A stretch of DNA of 33,864 nucleotides, from contig JAGFJG010000059.1 in NCBI GenBank assembly GCA_024102915.1, forward strand, positions 1 through 33,864, read 5' to 3'. Shown one piece after another: positions 1 through 7,003 of the stretch; position 1 is the stretch's first letter; the number at the start of each line of letters is the position of its first letter. The translations under genes and the position numbers were made by a program. The DNA is from Caldilineales bacterium (lineage in GTDB: Bacteria > Chloroflexota > Anaerolineae > J102). The notes under the pieces are model-generated. The model was not told the origin of the DNA, searched no databases, and was given only the letters and a program-made list of their open reading frames with translations.

Positions 1-1
1 A

Positions 2-1264
2 GCGCCCGCCGTTCCCGTGACGCCAGTTGCGCCGATGGCCGGCCCCAGCGCCGATGCCGCTGAGCGGGCGGTCAATTCACTGCGCCGGGCGCTCGTGGCA
101 GCCCTGGCTGAATTGGGCGGATTGGACGAAGCGACAATCGCCGCTCTGCAGGCCGGTGTGGCATTGCCCGTTGCACCAGCTCCTGTTGCTCCGGCGGCAA
201 TGCCCGCCCCGGCGGTGGAGATAGCCCAACCGGTCGAGCCAGCCCCGGCAACCTCCGCAGTCAAAGAACCTGAACCCGATCAGCCGTGGTTGGCTGCGGA
301 AACTAAGACCGAAATCGTCACCGAAAAATGGTCGGGCAAGGTCAAGGAGATCGCTTTGGGCGCAACGGCAGCCGAGGGCGGAACCCGCGCCAGGGTCGTC
401 AAGATCGGCGGCGAGGCGGCGATGCCATTCATGTTCATCGATGGCCCCATCCCCAACGCCCCCGTGATCGCCATCGAGATCGCCGACCGCAAGCCCGACG
501 GCTGGTCGGATTTGTTGTACGAAGCCTGGGGCGATGTGATGGATGATCCGGCGGCCTGGGCTAAGGCTGCGGAAGCGGCTGGGGCTGAGGTGCTGGTCAT
601 GCGCCTCTCGCTCACCGATGCCGACGGCAATCCCAACACCCCGCAAAATGCCGTGAAAGCGGTTCGGGCTGTGTTAGAAGCCAGCGGGCTGCCGCTCGTG
701 ATTTGGGGGCCGGGTCAGGCTGAAGCCGATAATACGCTGCTCGTGCCGGTGGCCGAAGCCTTCAAGGGCGAACGATTGTTGCTGGGCATCTGCGAGGACA
801 AGAATTACCGCACGATCGTGGCGACGGCCATGGCGAACGGCCATCTCGTCATCGCCCGAACGGCCATGGATGTAAACCTGGCCAAGCAGCTCAACATCCT
901 GATCTCGGACATGGGCCTGCCTCTCGACCGCATCGTCATGGACCCGACCACTGGCGCCCTGGGTTACGGTTTCGAGTACGGCTATTCGGTGATGGAACGG
1001 CTGCGCATGGCTGCGCTGCAAGGCGACACCATGACGCAACTGCCCATGATCGTGACGCCGGGCGAAGAGGCCTGGAAGACCAAGGAAGCCAAGGTCGGCG
1101 AGGGCGTGCCTGAGGCTTGGGGCGACTGGAAAGAACGCTCCATCACCTGGGAAACCCTGACCTCGACCATGTTGATCGAATCCGGCGCAGACGTCGTCGT
1201 GCTCCGTCATCCTGAATCGGTGAAGCGGACGCGAGCGGCGATTGATGACTTGATGATTCAGTAA
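2..1264 (+). CDS. acsD: CODH/ACS complex delta subunit (corrinoid iron-sulfur protein small subunit), 5' end cut
   Basis: Small subunit of the corrinoid iron-sulfur protein, which carries the methyl group from methyl-THF to acetyl-CoA synthase in the Wood-Ljungdahl pathway. The CdhD/AcsD TIM-barrel core begins about 95 residues after the GTG at 17 and includes the stretches AMPFMFIDGPIPNAP, LVMRLSLTDADG, VIWGPGQAEADN, IVMDPTTGALGYGFEY and MIVTPGEEAW. The frame is open to the left window edge, so the GTG at 17 need not be the start and I annotate it as 5'-partial. Ahead of the core lies an Ala/Pro-rich linker and a short helical segment (AERAVNSLRRALVAALAEL); the usual family length is about 310-320 residues, so this is an extension or a fusion. 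acsC follows on the same strand. The family call is firm; the N-terminal part is unexplained. Confidence 0.93.
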   Translation, partial: APAVPVTPVAPMAGPSADAAERAVNSLRRALVAALAELGGLDEATIAALQAGVALPVAPAPVAPAAMPAPAVEIAQPVEPAPATSAVKEPEPDQPWLAAETKTEIVTEKWSGKVKEIALGATAAEGGTRARVVKIGGEAAMPFMFIDGPIPNAPVIAIEIADRKPDGWSDLLYEAWGDVMDDPAAWAKAAEAAGAEVLVMRLSLTDADGNPNTPQNAVKAVRAVLEASGLPLVIWGPGQAEADNTLLVPVAEAFKGERLLLGICEDKNYRTIVATAMANGHLVIARTAMDVNLAKQLNILISDMGLPLDRIVMDPTTGALGYGFEYGYSVMERLRMAALQGDTMTQLPMIVTPGEEAWKTKEAKVGEGVPEAWGDWKERSITWETLTSTMLIESGADVVVLRHPESVKRTRAAIDDLMIQ

Positions 1265-1352
1265 ACAGTATTCAGTAAACAGTGATCAGTAGTCAGGTCG
1301 ATGCAGTCTTAACGGCGGACCGATTACTGATCACTGAAAGCTGATCACCGAT
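1265..1352. repeat. Degenerate intergenic repeat (CAGTGATCAGTA family) with stem-loop potential
   Basis: The acsD-acsC spacer is made of variations on cagtgatcagta / tactgatcactg. CAGTGATCAGTA at 1280-1291 is perfectly inverted at 1325-1336 (12 bp). Closely related text occurs at 3610-3659 and 32757-32820. An AAGGAG-like ribosome site follows at about 1365-1370 for acsC. Its role is unknown; it looks like a dispersed spacer repeat. Confidence 0.7.
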
Positions 1353-1379
1353 TATTTCGTCTCCGAAGGAGCGACAGAC

Positions 1380-2714
1380 ATGTCCCTATCAGGCATTCAA
1401 ATCTACAAACTACTGCCGCAGACCAATTGCAAGGACTGCGATTTCCCAACCTGCCTTGCTTTCGCCATGAAGCTGGCGGCCAAGCAGGTCGAGCTTTCCG
1501 CCTGCCCGCACGTGAGCGAGGAATCGGCGGCGCAGCTATCGGCGGCATCGCAACCGCCCGTGCGACCGATGGCGGTCAAGTCCAACGGCTTCGAGATTAA
1601 GGCCGGCAGCGAGACGGTGATGTTCCGGCACGAGAAGAAGTTCGTGACAAAGCCCGGCCTGTTCCTGCGCGTCTACGACAGCGAATCGCCTGACGCCATC
1701 AAGGCCAAAGTCGGCCCGGCCAATGACTTCGCCGTCGATTACGTGGGCATCGACCTGACCATGGATGGCTTTGCCGTGCAGGCGAATGGCGGCAGCTTTG
1801 CCGATGCCGTGCGCGCCGTGCGAGAAGTCAGCCACCGGCCTATCATCCTCATCGGCGGCCCGGATGAGATCAAAGCCGGGTTGGCCGAATTGGCCGAGGG
1901 CGAGGTGCCTTTGCTCGGTTGCGCCGACGCCGGGGACTGGCAAACGATGGCCGGGCTGGCCAAAAACGCCAAGGCTCCGCTGGCCCTCACCGCCGACAGC
2001 ATGGACGAGATGGTCAATCTGGCCGAGAAGGTGAAAGAAGCCGGGGTGAATGACATCGTCCTCGCCCCTGGTCAACGCAGCCTGCATGGTACGTTGTCGG
2101 CCAACACCATGGCCCGCCGTCTGGCCTTGAAAAAGAACTTCCGGCCTTTGGGCTATCCCATCGTCAATTTCCCCGGCGACTGGGGTGATCCCGGCCGTGA
2201 GGTGACGGCGGCAGCGCAGGCCATCGCCAAATATAGCGATTTCGTGGTGCTCGATCATTTTAGCCCTGAGACAGCCTATCCCTTGCTGGTGCTGCGCGAG
2301 AATATCTATACCGACCCGCAAAAGCCGATCCAGGTGCAGCCGGGCCTGTATGAGATCAACAATCCCGGCCCCGAAGACCCGGTGCTGGTGACGACCAATT
2401 TCTCGATCACCTATTTCAGCGTGGCCAACGAAGTGGAAGGCGCAGGTCTGCCCGCCTGGCTGCTCGTCACCGACGCCGAAGGCATGAGCGTGCTCACGGC
2501 CTGGGCTGCGGGCAAGTTCGACGCTGAGCGCATCGCCAAGGACGCCAAGGCATTCGAGGTGGCCGACAAAGTCAGCCGCAAGCGCATCGTCCTCCCCGGC
2601 CATGTGGCCGTCCTCTCCGGCGAAGTGGAAGAAGAAATGCCGGGGTGGGAAGTACGGGTGGGGCCGCGCGAAGCGGTCGATCTGCCGAAGTTCATGAAAA
2701 GCGTGTTGGGTTAG
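1380..2714 (+). CDS. acsC: CODH/ACS complex gamma subunit (corrinoid iron-sulfur protein large subunit)
   Basis: Large subunit of the corrinoid iron-sulfur protein; with AcsD it binds cobamide and shuttles the methyl group between AcsE and the acetyl-CoA synthase A-cluster. The N-terminus carries the family's [4Fe-4S] module, Cys17-x2-Cys20-x4-Cys25-x16-Cys42. The middle is a TIM barrel (e.g. DYVGIDLTMDGFAVQANGGSFADAV, PIILIGGPDEIKAGL) and the C-terminal third is the cobamide-binding domain (LVTDAEGMSVLTAWAAGKFDAERIAKDA, VLPGHVAVLSGEVEEEMPGWEVRVGPREA). Its 444 residues match known AcsC proteins (about 446). The ATG at 1380 has a GAAGGAG site about 9 bases upstream. It follows acsD in the same direction, separated by a repeat-filled 115-bp spacer. 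Assignment is secure. Confidence 0.96.
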   Translation: MSLSGIQIYKLLPQTNCKDCDFPTCLAFAMKLAAKQVELSACPHVSEESAAQLSAASQPPVRPMAVKSNGFEIKAGSETVMFRHEKKFVTKPGLFLRVYDSESPDAIKAKVGPANDFAVDYVGIDLTMDGFAVQANGGSFADAVRAVREVSHRPIILIGGPDEIKAGLAELAEGEVPLLGCADAGDWQTMAGLAKNAKAPLALTADSMDEMVNLAEKVKEAGVNDIVLAPGQRSLHGTLSANTMARRLALKKNFRPLGYPIVNFPGDWGDPGREVTAAAQAIAKYSDFVVLDHFSPETAYPLLVLRENIYTDPQKPIQVQPGLYEINNPGPEDPVLVTTNFSITYFSVANEVEGAGLPAWLLVTDAEGMSVLTAWAAGKFDAERIAKDAKAFEVADKVSRKRIVLPGHVAVLSGEVEEEMPGWEVRVGPREAVDLPKFMKSVLG

Positions 2715-2720
2715 CTTTTT

Positions 2721-2753
2721 AGGTGACTGTCATCTCGCAGATGACAGTCACCT
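2721..2753. repeat. Perfect 15-bp inverted repeat after acsC
   Basis: AGGTGACTGTCATCT (2721-2735) and its exact complement (2739-2753) are separated by the three bases cgc, six bases after the acsC stop. No T-run follows on either strand (a T5 run precedes the stem on +), so it is not a standard intrinsic terminator. It could stabilise the acsC mRNA 3' end or be one copy of a REP-like palindrome. Confidence 0.75.
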
Positions 2754-2770
2754 TGTCGTAAGGACATCCC

Positions 2771-2983
2771 GTGACCAAGCCATTCTCCATCACCCGTGAT
2801 CTCTTCTCGTCCACCGAACCTGAGCGTTGCGCCGTCTGCCCGCCGGAACGATTCGAGACCGGCCAGGCGCAAAAGCCGTCAGAAAGAGAGCCAAAGCCAG
2901 GGGGAGGATCGAACTGGACTCGGTATGACCTGACGCCACGCCCTGGTCTGGGCCGATCGCAATTCAATGATACCTATCGCTAA
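2771..2983 (+). CDS. Small hypothetical protein, 70 aa
   Basis: A short open frame with a GTG start preceded six bases upstream by AAGGA (2760-2764). Third codon positions in the first half are mostly C or G, as in the neighbouring acs genes, which favours real coding. The protein begins MTKPFSITRDLFSS, has a CAVC pair near residue 20, then a Pro/Gly/Arg-rich hydrophilic tail (KPGGGSNWTRYDL, PRPGLGRSQF). No family is recognised and no function can be given. It lies in acs orientation between the acsC palindrome and the toxin-antitoxin pair. It could be a remnant or a non-coding stretch. Confidence 0.4.
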   Translation: MTKPFSITRDLFSSTEPERCAVCPPERFETGQAQKPSEREPKPGGGSNWTRYDLTPRPGLGRSQFNDTYR

Positions 2984-3031
2984 TTGTTCGCCCCACACGC
3001 CCACTGAGATCCAGTCCGAATCAAACTGCCA

Positions 3032-3295
3032 TCATCCGAAAAACCGTTCATAATCGTCGTGGTTTCCGATCCAAAACCACGTAACAACATCACCTTGAGA
3101 AACGCCAATAGCCCGATAACCCAGAGAAATTCTCACCGACCAAATATCCTCTTGTTGGTTGATACACTTGAAATGTAAGGATGGGTGAAACGGATTCTCT
3201 GACCACAAACGAAACGATTTTCTGGCCTGTTTTTGTGTTGCTTGATCGAGTGCATGATAGGCAACCCAAAATGAGGGCAGCGTTTCTGATTTCAT
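3032..3295 (-). CDS. RelE/ParE-superfamily toxin-like protein
   Basis: An 87-residue protein with the small RelE/ParE-fold toxin pattern: an N-terminal helical half (SFWVAYHALDQATQKQARKSFRLWSENPFHPSLHFKC), then beta strands (DIWSVRISLGYRAIGVSQGDVVTWFWIGNHDDYERFFG). The SVRISLGYRAIG ... WFWIGNHDDYERFF end is typical of ParE/HigB-like proteins encoded after an antitoxin. The start ATG overlaps the stop of the upstream gene by four bases, so the two are co-translated. In such families the toxin is either a ribosome-dependent mRNA endonuclease or a gyrase poison; the sequence does not say which. The pair sits between acsC and acsV on the opposite strand and appears AT-richer than the acs genes, suggesting transfer. 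Confidence 0.75.
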   Translation of the reverse strand: MKSETLPSFWVAYHALDQATQKQARKSFRLWSENPFHPSLHFKCINQQEDIWSVRISLGYRAIGVSQGDVVTWFWIGNHDDYERFFG

Positions 3296-3522
3296 AACCG
3301 ACTGTAGTCCATAGGTGCTGCCAATCCTTCAGCAATTTCCTCTTTTGCACGCCGAGCGGCTTCGATCAGCGAAGATTGCGTGTTTTGGAAAGCCTTATCC
3401 CATCTTCGTTCTTCTTGAATTTCTGCGATGTAGTCCCTGAGATGCTCTACGACCTGATCTTGCGTGGATTCAGGCAGAGTTTCCATCATTTTGACCACCG
3501 TTGCTATAGCAGTTGAAGCCAT
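3292..3522 (-). CDS. Antitoxin of the adjacent RelE/ParE-like toxin
   Basis: A 76-residue protein (start MASTAIATVVKMMETLPESTQDQVVEHLRDY...) with the layout of the small helical antitoxins that pair with this toxin type: an N-terminal segment containing VVKMMETLPESTQDQVVEHLRDYIAE, a WDKAF motif, and a C-terminal region (SLIEAARRAKEEIAEGLAAPMDYSRL) that would wrap the toxin. It is transcribed first and its last codons overlap the toxin start. The ATG is preceded by AAAGGAGG about ten bases upstream. That ribosome site sits in one arm of a CCTCC-AAA-GGAGG stem, which may damp translation. Function is inferred from order, size and sequence pattern. Confidence 0.72.
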   Translation of the reverse strand: MASTAIATVVKMMETLPESTQDQVVEHLRDYIAEIQEERRWDKAFQNTQSSLIEAARRAKEEIAEGLAAPMDYSRL

Positions 3523-3531
3523 AATCTTAGC

Positions 3532-3544
3532 CTCCTTTGGAGGG
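3532..3544 (-). promoter_or_regulatory. Hairpin enclosing the antitoxin ribosome-binding site
   Basis: On the - strand CCTCC-AAA-GGAGG forms a 5-bp stem with a 3-base loop, and the GGAGG arm is the ribosome-binding site of the antitoxin gene. Folding would hide the site, so this may tune antitoxin output. The stem is short and the effect is inferred. Confidence 0.4.
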
Positions 3545-3609
3545 ATGATAGATAAGAAACTTTACCATACAGAATCAGTTCACTACAAGCTTATGTTGAC
3601 GAAACCTGT

Positions 3610-3659
3610 TCTCTGATTACCAACCACTGAATACTGATCACCGGCTACTGCTCACTAAA
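3610..3659. repeat. Degenerate intergenic repeat before acsV
   Basis: The spacer reads as ctctgattaccaaccactga ... atactgatcaccggctactg ... ctcacta, the same ACTGATCAC/TACTG text as at 1265-1352 and 32757-32820. It runs directly into the acsV start codon and leaves no recognisable Shine-Dalgarno site. Confidence 0.6.
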
Positions 3660-5582
3660 ATGCCCGAACACACCGTCCTCTTCGACGCCAACAACGAACC
3701 GGTGCATGCGCCTACTGGCACGCTGCTCTCGGAAGCGGCGCGGCTGGCTGGCGTTGAACTCAATCAACCTTGCGGCGGACAGGGCCGCTGTGGCCGCTGC
3801 GCTGTGCAGGTCAAATCCGGCCATGTGCGGGCGCGCAGCACCCTGCGTCTCTCGCCCGAAGATGTCGCCAACGGCTACGTGCTGGCCTGCCAGGCTGTGA
3901 TCGAGGGCAATGTCGCTATCGCCGTCCCGCCGCAAGAAAAGATCGAGCGGGTGCTCACCACCGACCGCACGGTGGGCGAGATTCGCGTGCCCGCGGGATA
4001 TGATCCAGTCAAATCACAGACGATCCGCCGCGTGAATCTGACGTTGACGCCGCCCAGCATAGACGACCAGACCGACGACTGGGCCCGGCTGCGCAAGGTG
4101 CTCAACCAAAAAGTGCATCGCAGTGAGTTCAATGTCTCTTTGCCGTTGCTGCGGCAGATTGGCGGCATTTTGCGCCAGGGAGATTGGAAGGTCTCCGCCA
4201 TCGTTGAAAGCCCGCCCTGGGATTGTTGCCCCGACTGTCCGGCTCAACTTGTGGACCTCAAGCCCGGCCATGTGAACGACGACCAACCGTTGTGGGGCGC
4301 GGCCATCGACATCGGCACGACCACGGTTTCGTTGTGGCTGGTGAACCTGCTCAGCGGCGAGGTGAAAGCCCAGGTGGCGGAATACAACCGCCAGATCACG
4401 CGTGGCGAGGATGTGATCTCGCGCATCATGTATGCCAGCAAGAGCGCAGAACAGGCGGATGAGATGCGTGAACTCGTCGTCGCCGCCATGAACGAACTGG
4501 TGGAGCGAGCCTGCAAACGCACGCAGGTCGATCCCGCCGACATCGTCAAAGCGGTGGTTTCCGGGAATTCGACCATGATTCACCTGTTTTTGGGCATCCC
4601 CGCCAACAGCATCCGCCTGGCGCCTTTTGTCACCGGCGTGAACGAAACGCCGATCGTGCGAGCACGCGAGACCGGCCTGCTGATCCACCCTGAGGCGTCG
4701 GTGGATTGTCTGCCCGGCGTGGCCAGCTACGTGGGGGCCGACATCACTGCCGGGGTGTTGTCATCCGGCGTGGACGACAGTGAGCAGATAACGCTGTTCA
4801 TGGATGTGGGCACGAATGGCGAGATCGTGCTTGGCTCGAATGAGTGGCTGGTCACGTGCGCTTGTTCGGCTGGCCCGGCCTTCGAGGGCGCGGGCGTGGT
4901 CGATGGCATGCGCGCCACCAAAGGCGCCATCGAAGAAGTCTGGGTCGACGGCCATGATTATGAGCCGACCTGCCGCGTCATCGGTAACGTGAAGCCCAAG
5001 GGTCTATGCGGCAGCGGCCTGATTTCCCTGTTGGCCGAACTGTTCCTGACCGGCGTGGTGGACAAGGCCGGGCATATCGACCTGCGGTTGCCCACCCCGC
5101 GCGTGCGCGAGGGCGAACACGGGCCGGAGTATGTGGTCGCCTGGGGCGCAGAAACCGAGCACGGGCGAGATATCGTGATCACGCATGTGGACATCGACAA
5201 TCTGATCCGGGCCAAAGCCGCAATTTATGCCGGTTTCTCGGTGCTGGCCGAAAGCGTGGGCATCCCCCTGGAAATGGCTGAGCGCGTGCTGATCGGCGGC
5301 TCCTTCGGCAAATACATCAATGTGGAGAAGGCCGTGCAGATCGGTCTTTTGCCCGACATGCCCTGGGACAAATTCCAATTCCTGGGCAACACCTCGGTCC
5401 TGGGCGGCTATCGCGCCCTGCTCGACCGCTCCGACCGCGTGCGCGTACAGGATATCGCCTCGCGCATGACCTACATCGAGCTTTCAGCCGACAATCGTTT
5501 TTACGAAGCATTTACGTCCGCCCTTTTCCTGCCGCATACCGACATGGCGAAGTTTCCATCAGTGGCAGATGCTTTAACATGA
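3660..5582 (+). CDS. acsV: Reductive activator of corrinoid iron-sulfur protein (RACo), ferredoxin-ASKHA ATPase
   Basis: ATP-dependent activator that re-reduces the inactive Co(II) form of the corrinoid protein AcsC/AcsD so it can be methylated again. Residues 1-90 are a plant-type [2Fe-2S] ferredoxin domain with Cys38, Cys44, Cys47 (CGGQGRCGRC) and Cys77. After a linker domain comes an actin-like ASKHA ATPase (DUF4445 type): first phosphate motif AAIDIGTTTVSLW near residue 214, second FMDVGTNGEIVLG near residue 380, then CGSGLI and GGSFGKYIN. Its 640 residues match known RACo proteins (about 630). The ATG at 3660 places the ferredoxin domain at the very N-terminus as expected, although no clear ribosome site precedes it. 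Its place between acsC and acsE agrees with the role. Confidence 0.93.
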   Translation: MPEHTVLFDANNEPVHAPTGTLLSEAARLAGVELNQPCGGQGRCGRCAVQVKSGHVRARSTLRLSPEDVANGYVLACQAVIEGNVAIAVPPQEKIERVLTTDRTVGEIRVPAGYDPVKSQTIRRVNLTLTPPSIDDQTDDWARLRKVLNQKVHRSEFNVSLPLLRQIGGILRQGDWKVSAIVESPPWDCCPDCPAQLVDLKPGHVNDDQPLWGAAIDIGTTTVSLWLVNLLSGEVKAQVAEYNRQITRGEDVISRIMYASKSAEQADEMRELVVAAMNELVERACKRTQVDPADIVKAVVSGNSTMIHLFLGIPANSIRLAPFVTGVNETPIVRARETGLLIHPEASVDCLPGVASYVGADITAGVLSSGVDDSEQITLFMDVGTNGEIVLGSNEWLVTCACSAGPAFEGAGVVDGMRATKGAIEEVWVDGHDYEPTCRVIGNVKPKGLCGSGLISLLAELFLTGVVDKAGHIDLRLPTPRVREGEHGPEYVVAWGAETEHGRDIVITHVDIDNLIRAKAAIYAGFSVLAESVGIPLEMAERVLIGGSFGKYINVEKAVQIGLLPDMPWDKFQFLGNTSVLGGYRALLDRSDRVRVQDIASRMTYIELSADNRFYEAFTSALFLPHTDMAKFPSVADALT

Positions 5583-5663
5583 ATTTGCGACCTGATTTGA
5601 TTGATCCCAATTTGCAGTTTTAGATTCGTAATATCCACCCGATAATCCCATAAGGAGACCACC

Positions 5664-6605
5664 ATGTACATTATTGGCGAAAACATCCACATCATTTCCC
5701 AATCGGTCAAAGACGCTTTGCGCGACCGCGACGCCAAATTCTTCCAGGAATTGGCCGTCAAGCAGATCGAAGCTGGCGCTCAGGCGTTGGACCTGAACAT
5801 GGGCCCGCGCAAGAAAGACTGGGATGAGGTCTTCCCTTGGATGGTGAAGACGGTCGAGGCAGTCGTGGACGTGCCGCTCAGTTTCGACACCACCAACGTG
5901 GATGGGATGGAAGCTGCTCTCAAGACCGTGACCAAAGCCCAACCGATCCTCAACTCCACCTCGGCGGAGGAAGAACGTTTGGAGAAGGTGCCGGCGCTGG
6001 CCAAGAAGTACAACGCTCGGTTGATCGCCCTGACTATGGGCAAGTCGGGTATCCCGGTTGGCGCTGATGAGCGTGTCGGCATCGCCCTCGAATCCCTGAT
6101 CCCGCGCTGTCTCGAACTCGATTACCCCATCGAAGACCTGATCATCGACCCGCTCGTATTGACCGTCTCCGGCTGCCAGCAATATTGCCCGGAACTGATC
6201 GGCGCTGTGCAAACCCTGCAATTCGCCTGGGATCCGCCCCCGTCCATTTCCGTGGGATTGTCGAATGTCTCCAATGCCGTGCCGCGCGAAAACCGGCCAC
6301 TGATCAACCGCACCTATTGCGCCATGCTTATGGGCGCTGGTTTGCAGATGATGATCGCCGACCCGCTGGATGAGGATTTGAAAGAAACCATCCGCGTGAT
6401 CGAGGAGCGCGACGTGAGCACTCCGCTCGGCAAACTGTATCTTACCATCGCTGACAAGACGGCTGCCATGGAAGCGCTGGAGCCAGGCGACGTCGATATG
6501 TCCGACCCCGAACAGGTGGCGATCTGGAAGACCGTGCAGATTCTGCTGAATAAAGTCATTTATGCGGATGGATATCTGCAGGAGGGCGAAACGATCGCAG
6601 CCTGA
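5664..6605 (+). CDS. acsE: Methyltetrahydrofolate:corrinoid/iron-sulfur protein methyltransferase
   Basis: Transfers the methyl group of 5-methyl-THF to Co(I) of the corrinoid protein AcsC/AcsD. It is a pterin-binding TIM barrel: IGENIHIIS at the start, DLNMGP (Asp43, Asn45), SFDTTN (Asp75), ILNSTSAE (Asn97), IDPLV (Asp162) and SVGLSNVS (Asn201), which are the positions that contact the pterin and N5 in the family. At 313 residues it is longer than the 262-residue Moorella enzyme; the extra length is mainly the C-terminal tail after residue 265 (TIADKTAAMEALEPGDVDMSD...). A strong AAGGAG precedes the ATG. The 81-bp gap from acsV contains a weak promoter-like pair (TTGATT, 18 bases, TAGATT). 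A stem-loop follows the stop. Confidence 0.93.
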   Translation: MYIIGENIHIISQSVKDALRDRDAKFFQELAVKQIEAGAQALDLNMGPRKKDWDEVFPWMVKTVEAVVDVPLSFDTTNVDGMEAALKTVTKAQPILNSTSAEEERLEKVPALAKKYNARLIALTMGKSGIPVGADERVGIALESLIPRCLELDYPIEDLIIDPLVLTVSGCQQYCPELIGAVQTLQFAWDPPPSISVGLSNVSNAVPRENRPLINRTYCAMLMGAGLQMMIADPLDEDLKETIRVIEERDVSTPLGKLYLTIADKTAAMEALEPGDVDMSDPEQVAIWKTVQILLNKVIYADGYLQEGETIAA

Positions 6606-6623
6606 CTCAATCAAACATGCAAT

Positions 6624-6658
6624 CATCAGCTTCCGGACATAGCACCCGGAAGCTGATG
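6624..6658 (+). terminator. Stem-loop after acsE, probable transcript end
   Basis: CATCAGCTTCCGG (6624-6636) and its exact complement (6646-6658) flank a 9-base loop, starting 18 bases after the acsE stop. There is no T-run, so termination may need a factor or the stem may protect the 3' end. The next gene lies on the other strand. Confidence 0.55.
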
Positions 6659-6747
6659 CGCGCTTGAGGTCGAAAGAGTTTCGCCCCCGTCACCTTCATC
6701 CAAAAATAGAACCGTAAAAACGTCGGCGAGATGTATTGACGCGTTGT

Positions 6748-6912
6748 AACTAATCTGAAGTCATGATGAAAACAATAGTTTTATACTTGACGATAGACGG
6801 CGGACGACAGACGGTGGAGCACGTTTTGCCAGTGCAGTTTGCCACCGTCCATCGTCAATGGTCTATCGTCAACTGCCAGACAAAAGTATCGTTTTCATTG
6901 TGATGTTAGTTT
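6748..6912. repeat. Long imperfect inverted repeat containing the GACGATAGAC repeat family
   Basis: Nested inverted segments: TTGACGATAGAC (6787-6798) pairs exactly with GTCTATCGTCAA (6861-6872); GACGGTGG (6810-6817) with CCACCGTC (6842-6849); outside them ATGAAAAC (near 6766-6773) is mirrored by GTTTTCAT (near 6891-6898), with weaker matches further out (taact-aa / ttagttta). The whole could fold as one cruciform of about 165 bp. The core word recurs at 29219-29269. It may be a decayed miniature element or a spacer repeat. Confidence 0.55.
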
Positions 6913-7003
6913 AAGCACAAAACGCCAGCGCGTCGGTTGGAAGCACGAGGAAATATTGATGGTTGACCATAGGCTATTCGATATTGCTTGCAATGAATGT
7001 CCC

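Larger units (their letters stand above)
6606..7003. other. 400-bp gene-free interval between acsE and the M23 peptidase gene
   Basis: Between the convergent acsE (+) and peptidase (-) genes I find no credible coding frame. It holds the acsE stem-loop (6624-6658), an AT-rich stretch, and a large imperfect inverted-repeat structure (6748-6912). The rest (6660-6747, 6913-7003) shows nothing I can name. Confidence 0.6.

Noticed and set aside
1536..2603. Long open frame (355 codons) on the - strand opposite acsC
   Set aside because: Antisense to a certain gene in GC-rich DNA; the translation is His/Gly/Asp-rich with no domain pattern.
2721..2753. Intrinsic terminator of acsC
   Set aside because: The stem is perfect but no T-run follows on either strand, so it is listed as an inverted repeat, not a terminator.
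5574..6626. Open frame of 350 codons opposite acsE
   Set aside because: Mirror of the acsE codon pattern; no recognisable protein and no ribosome site.
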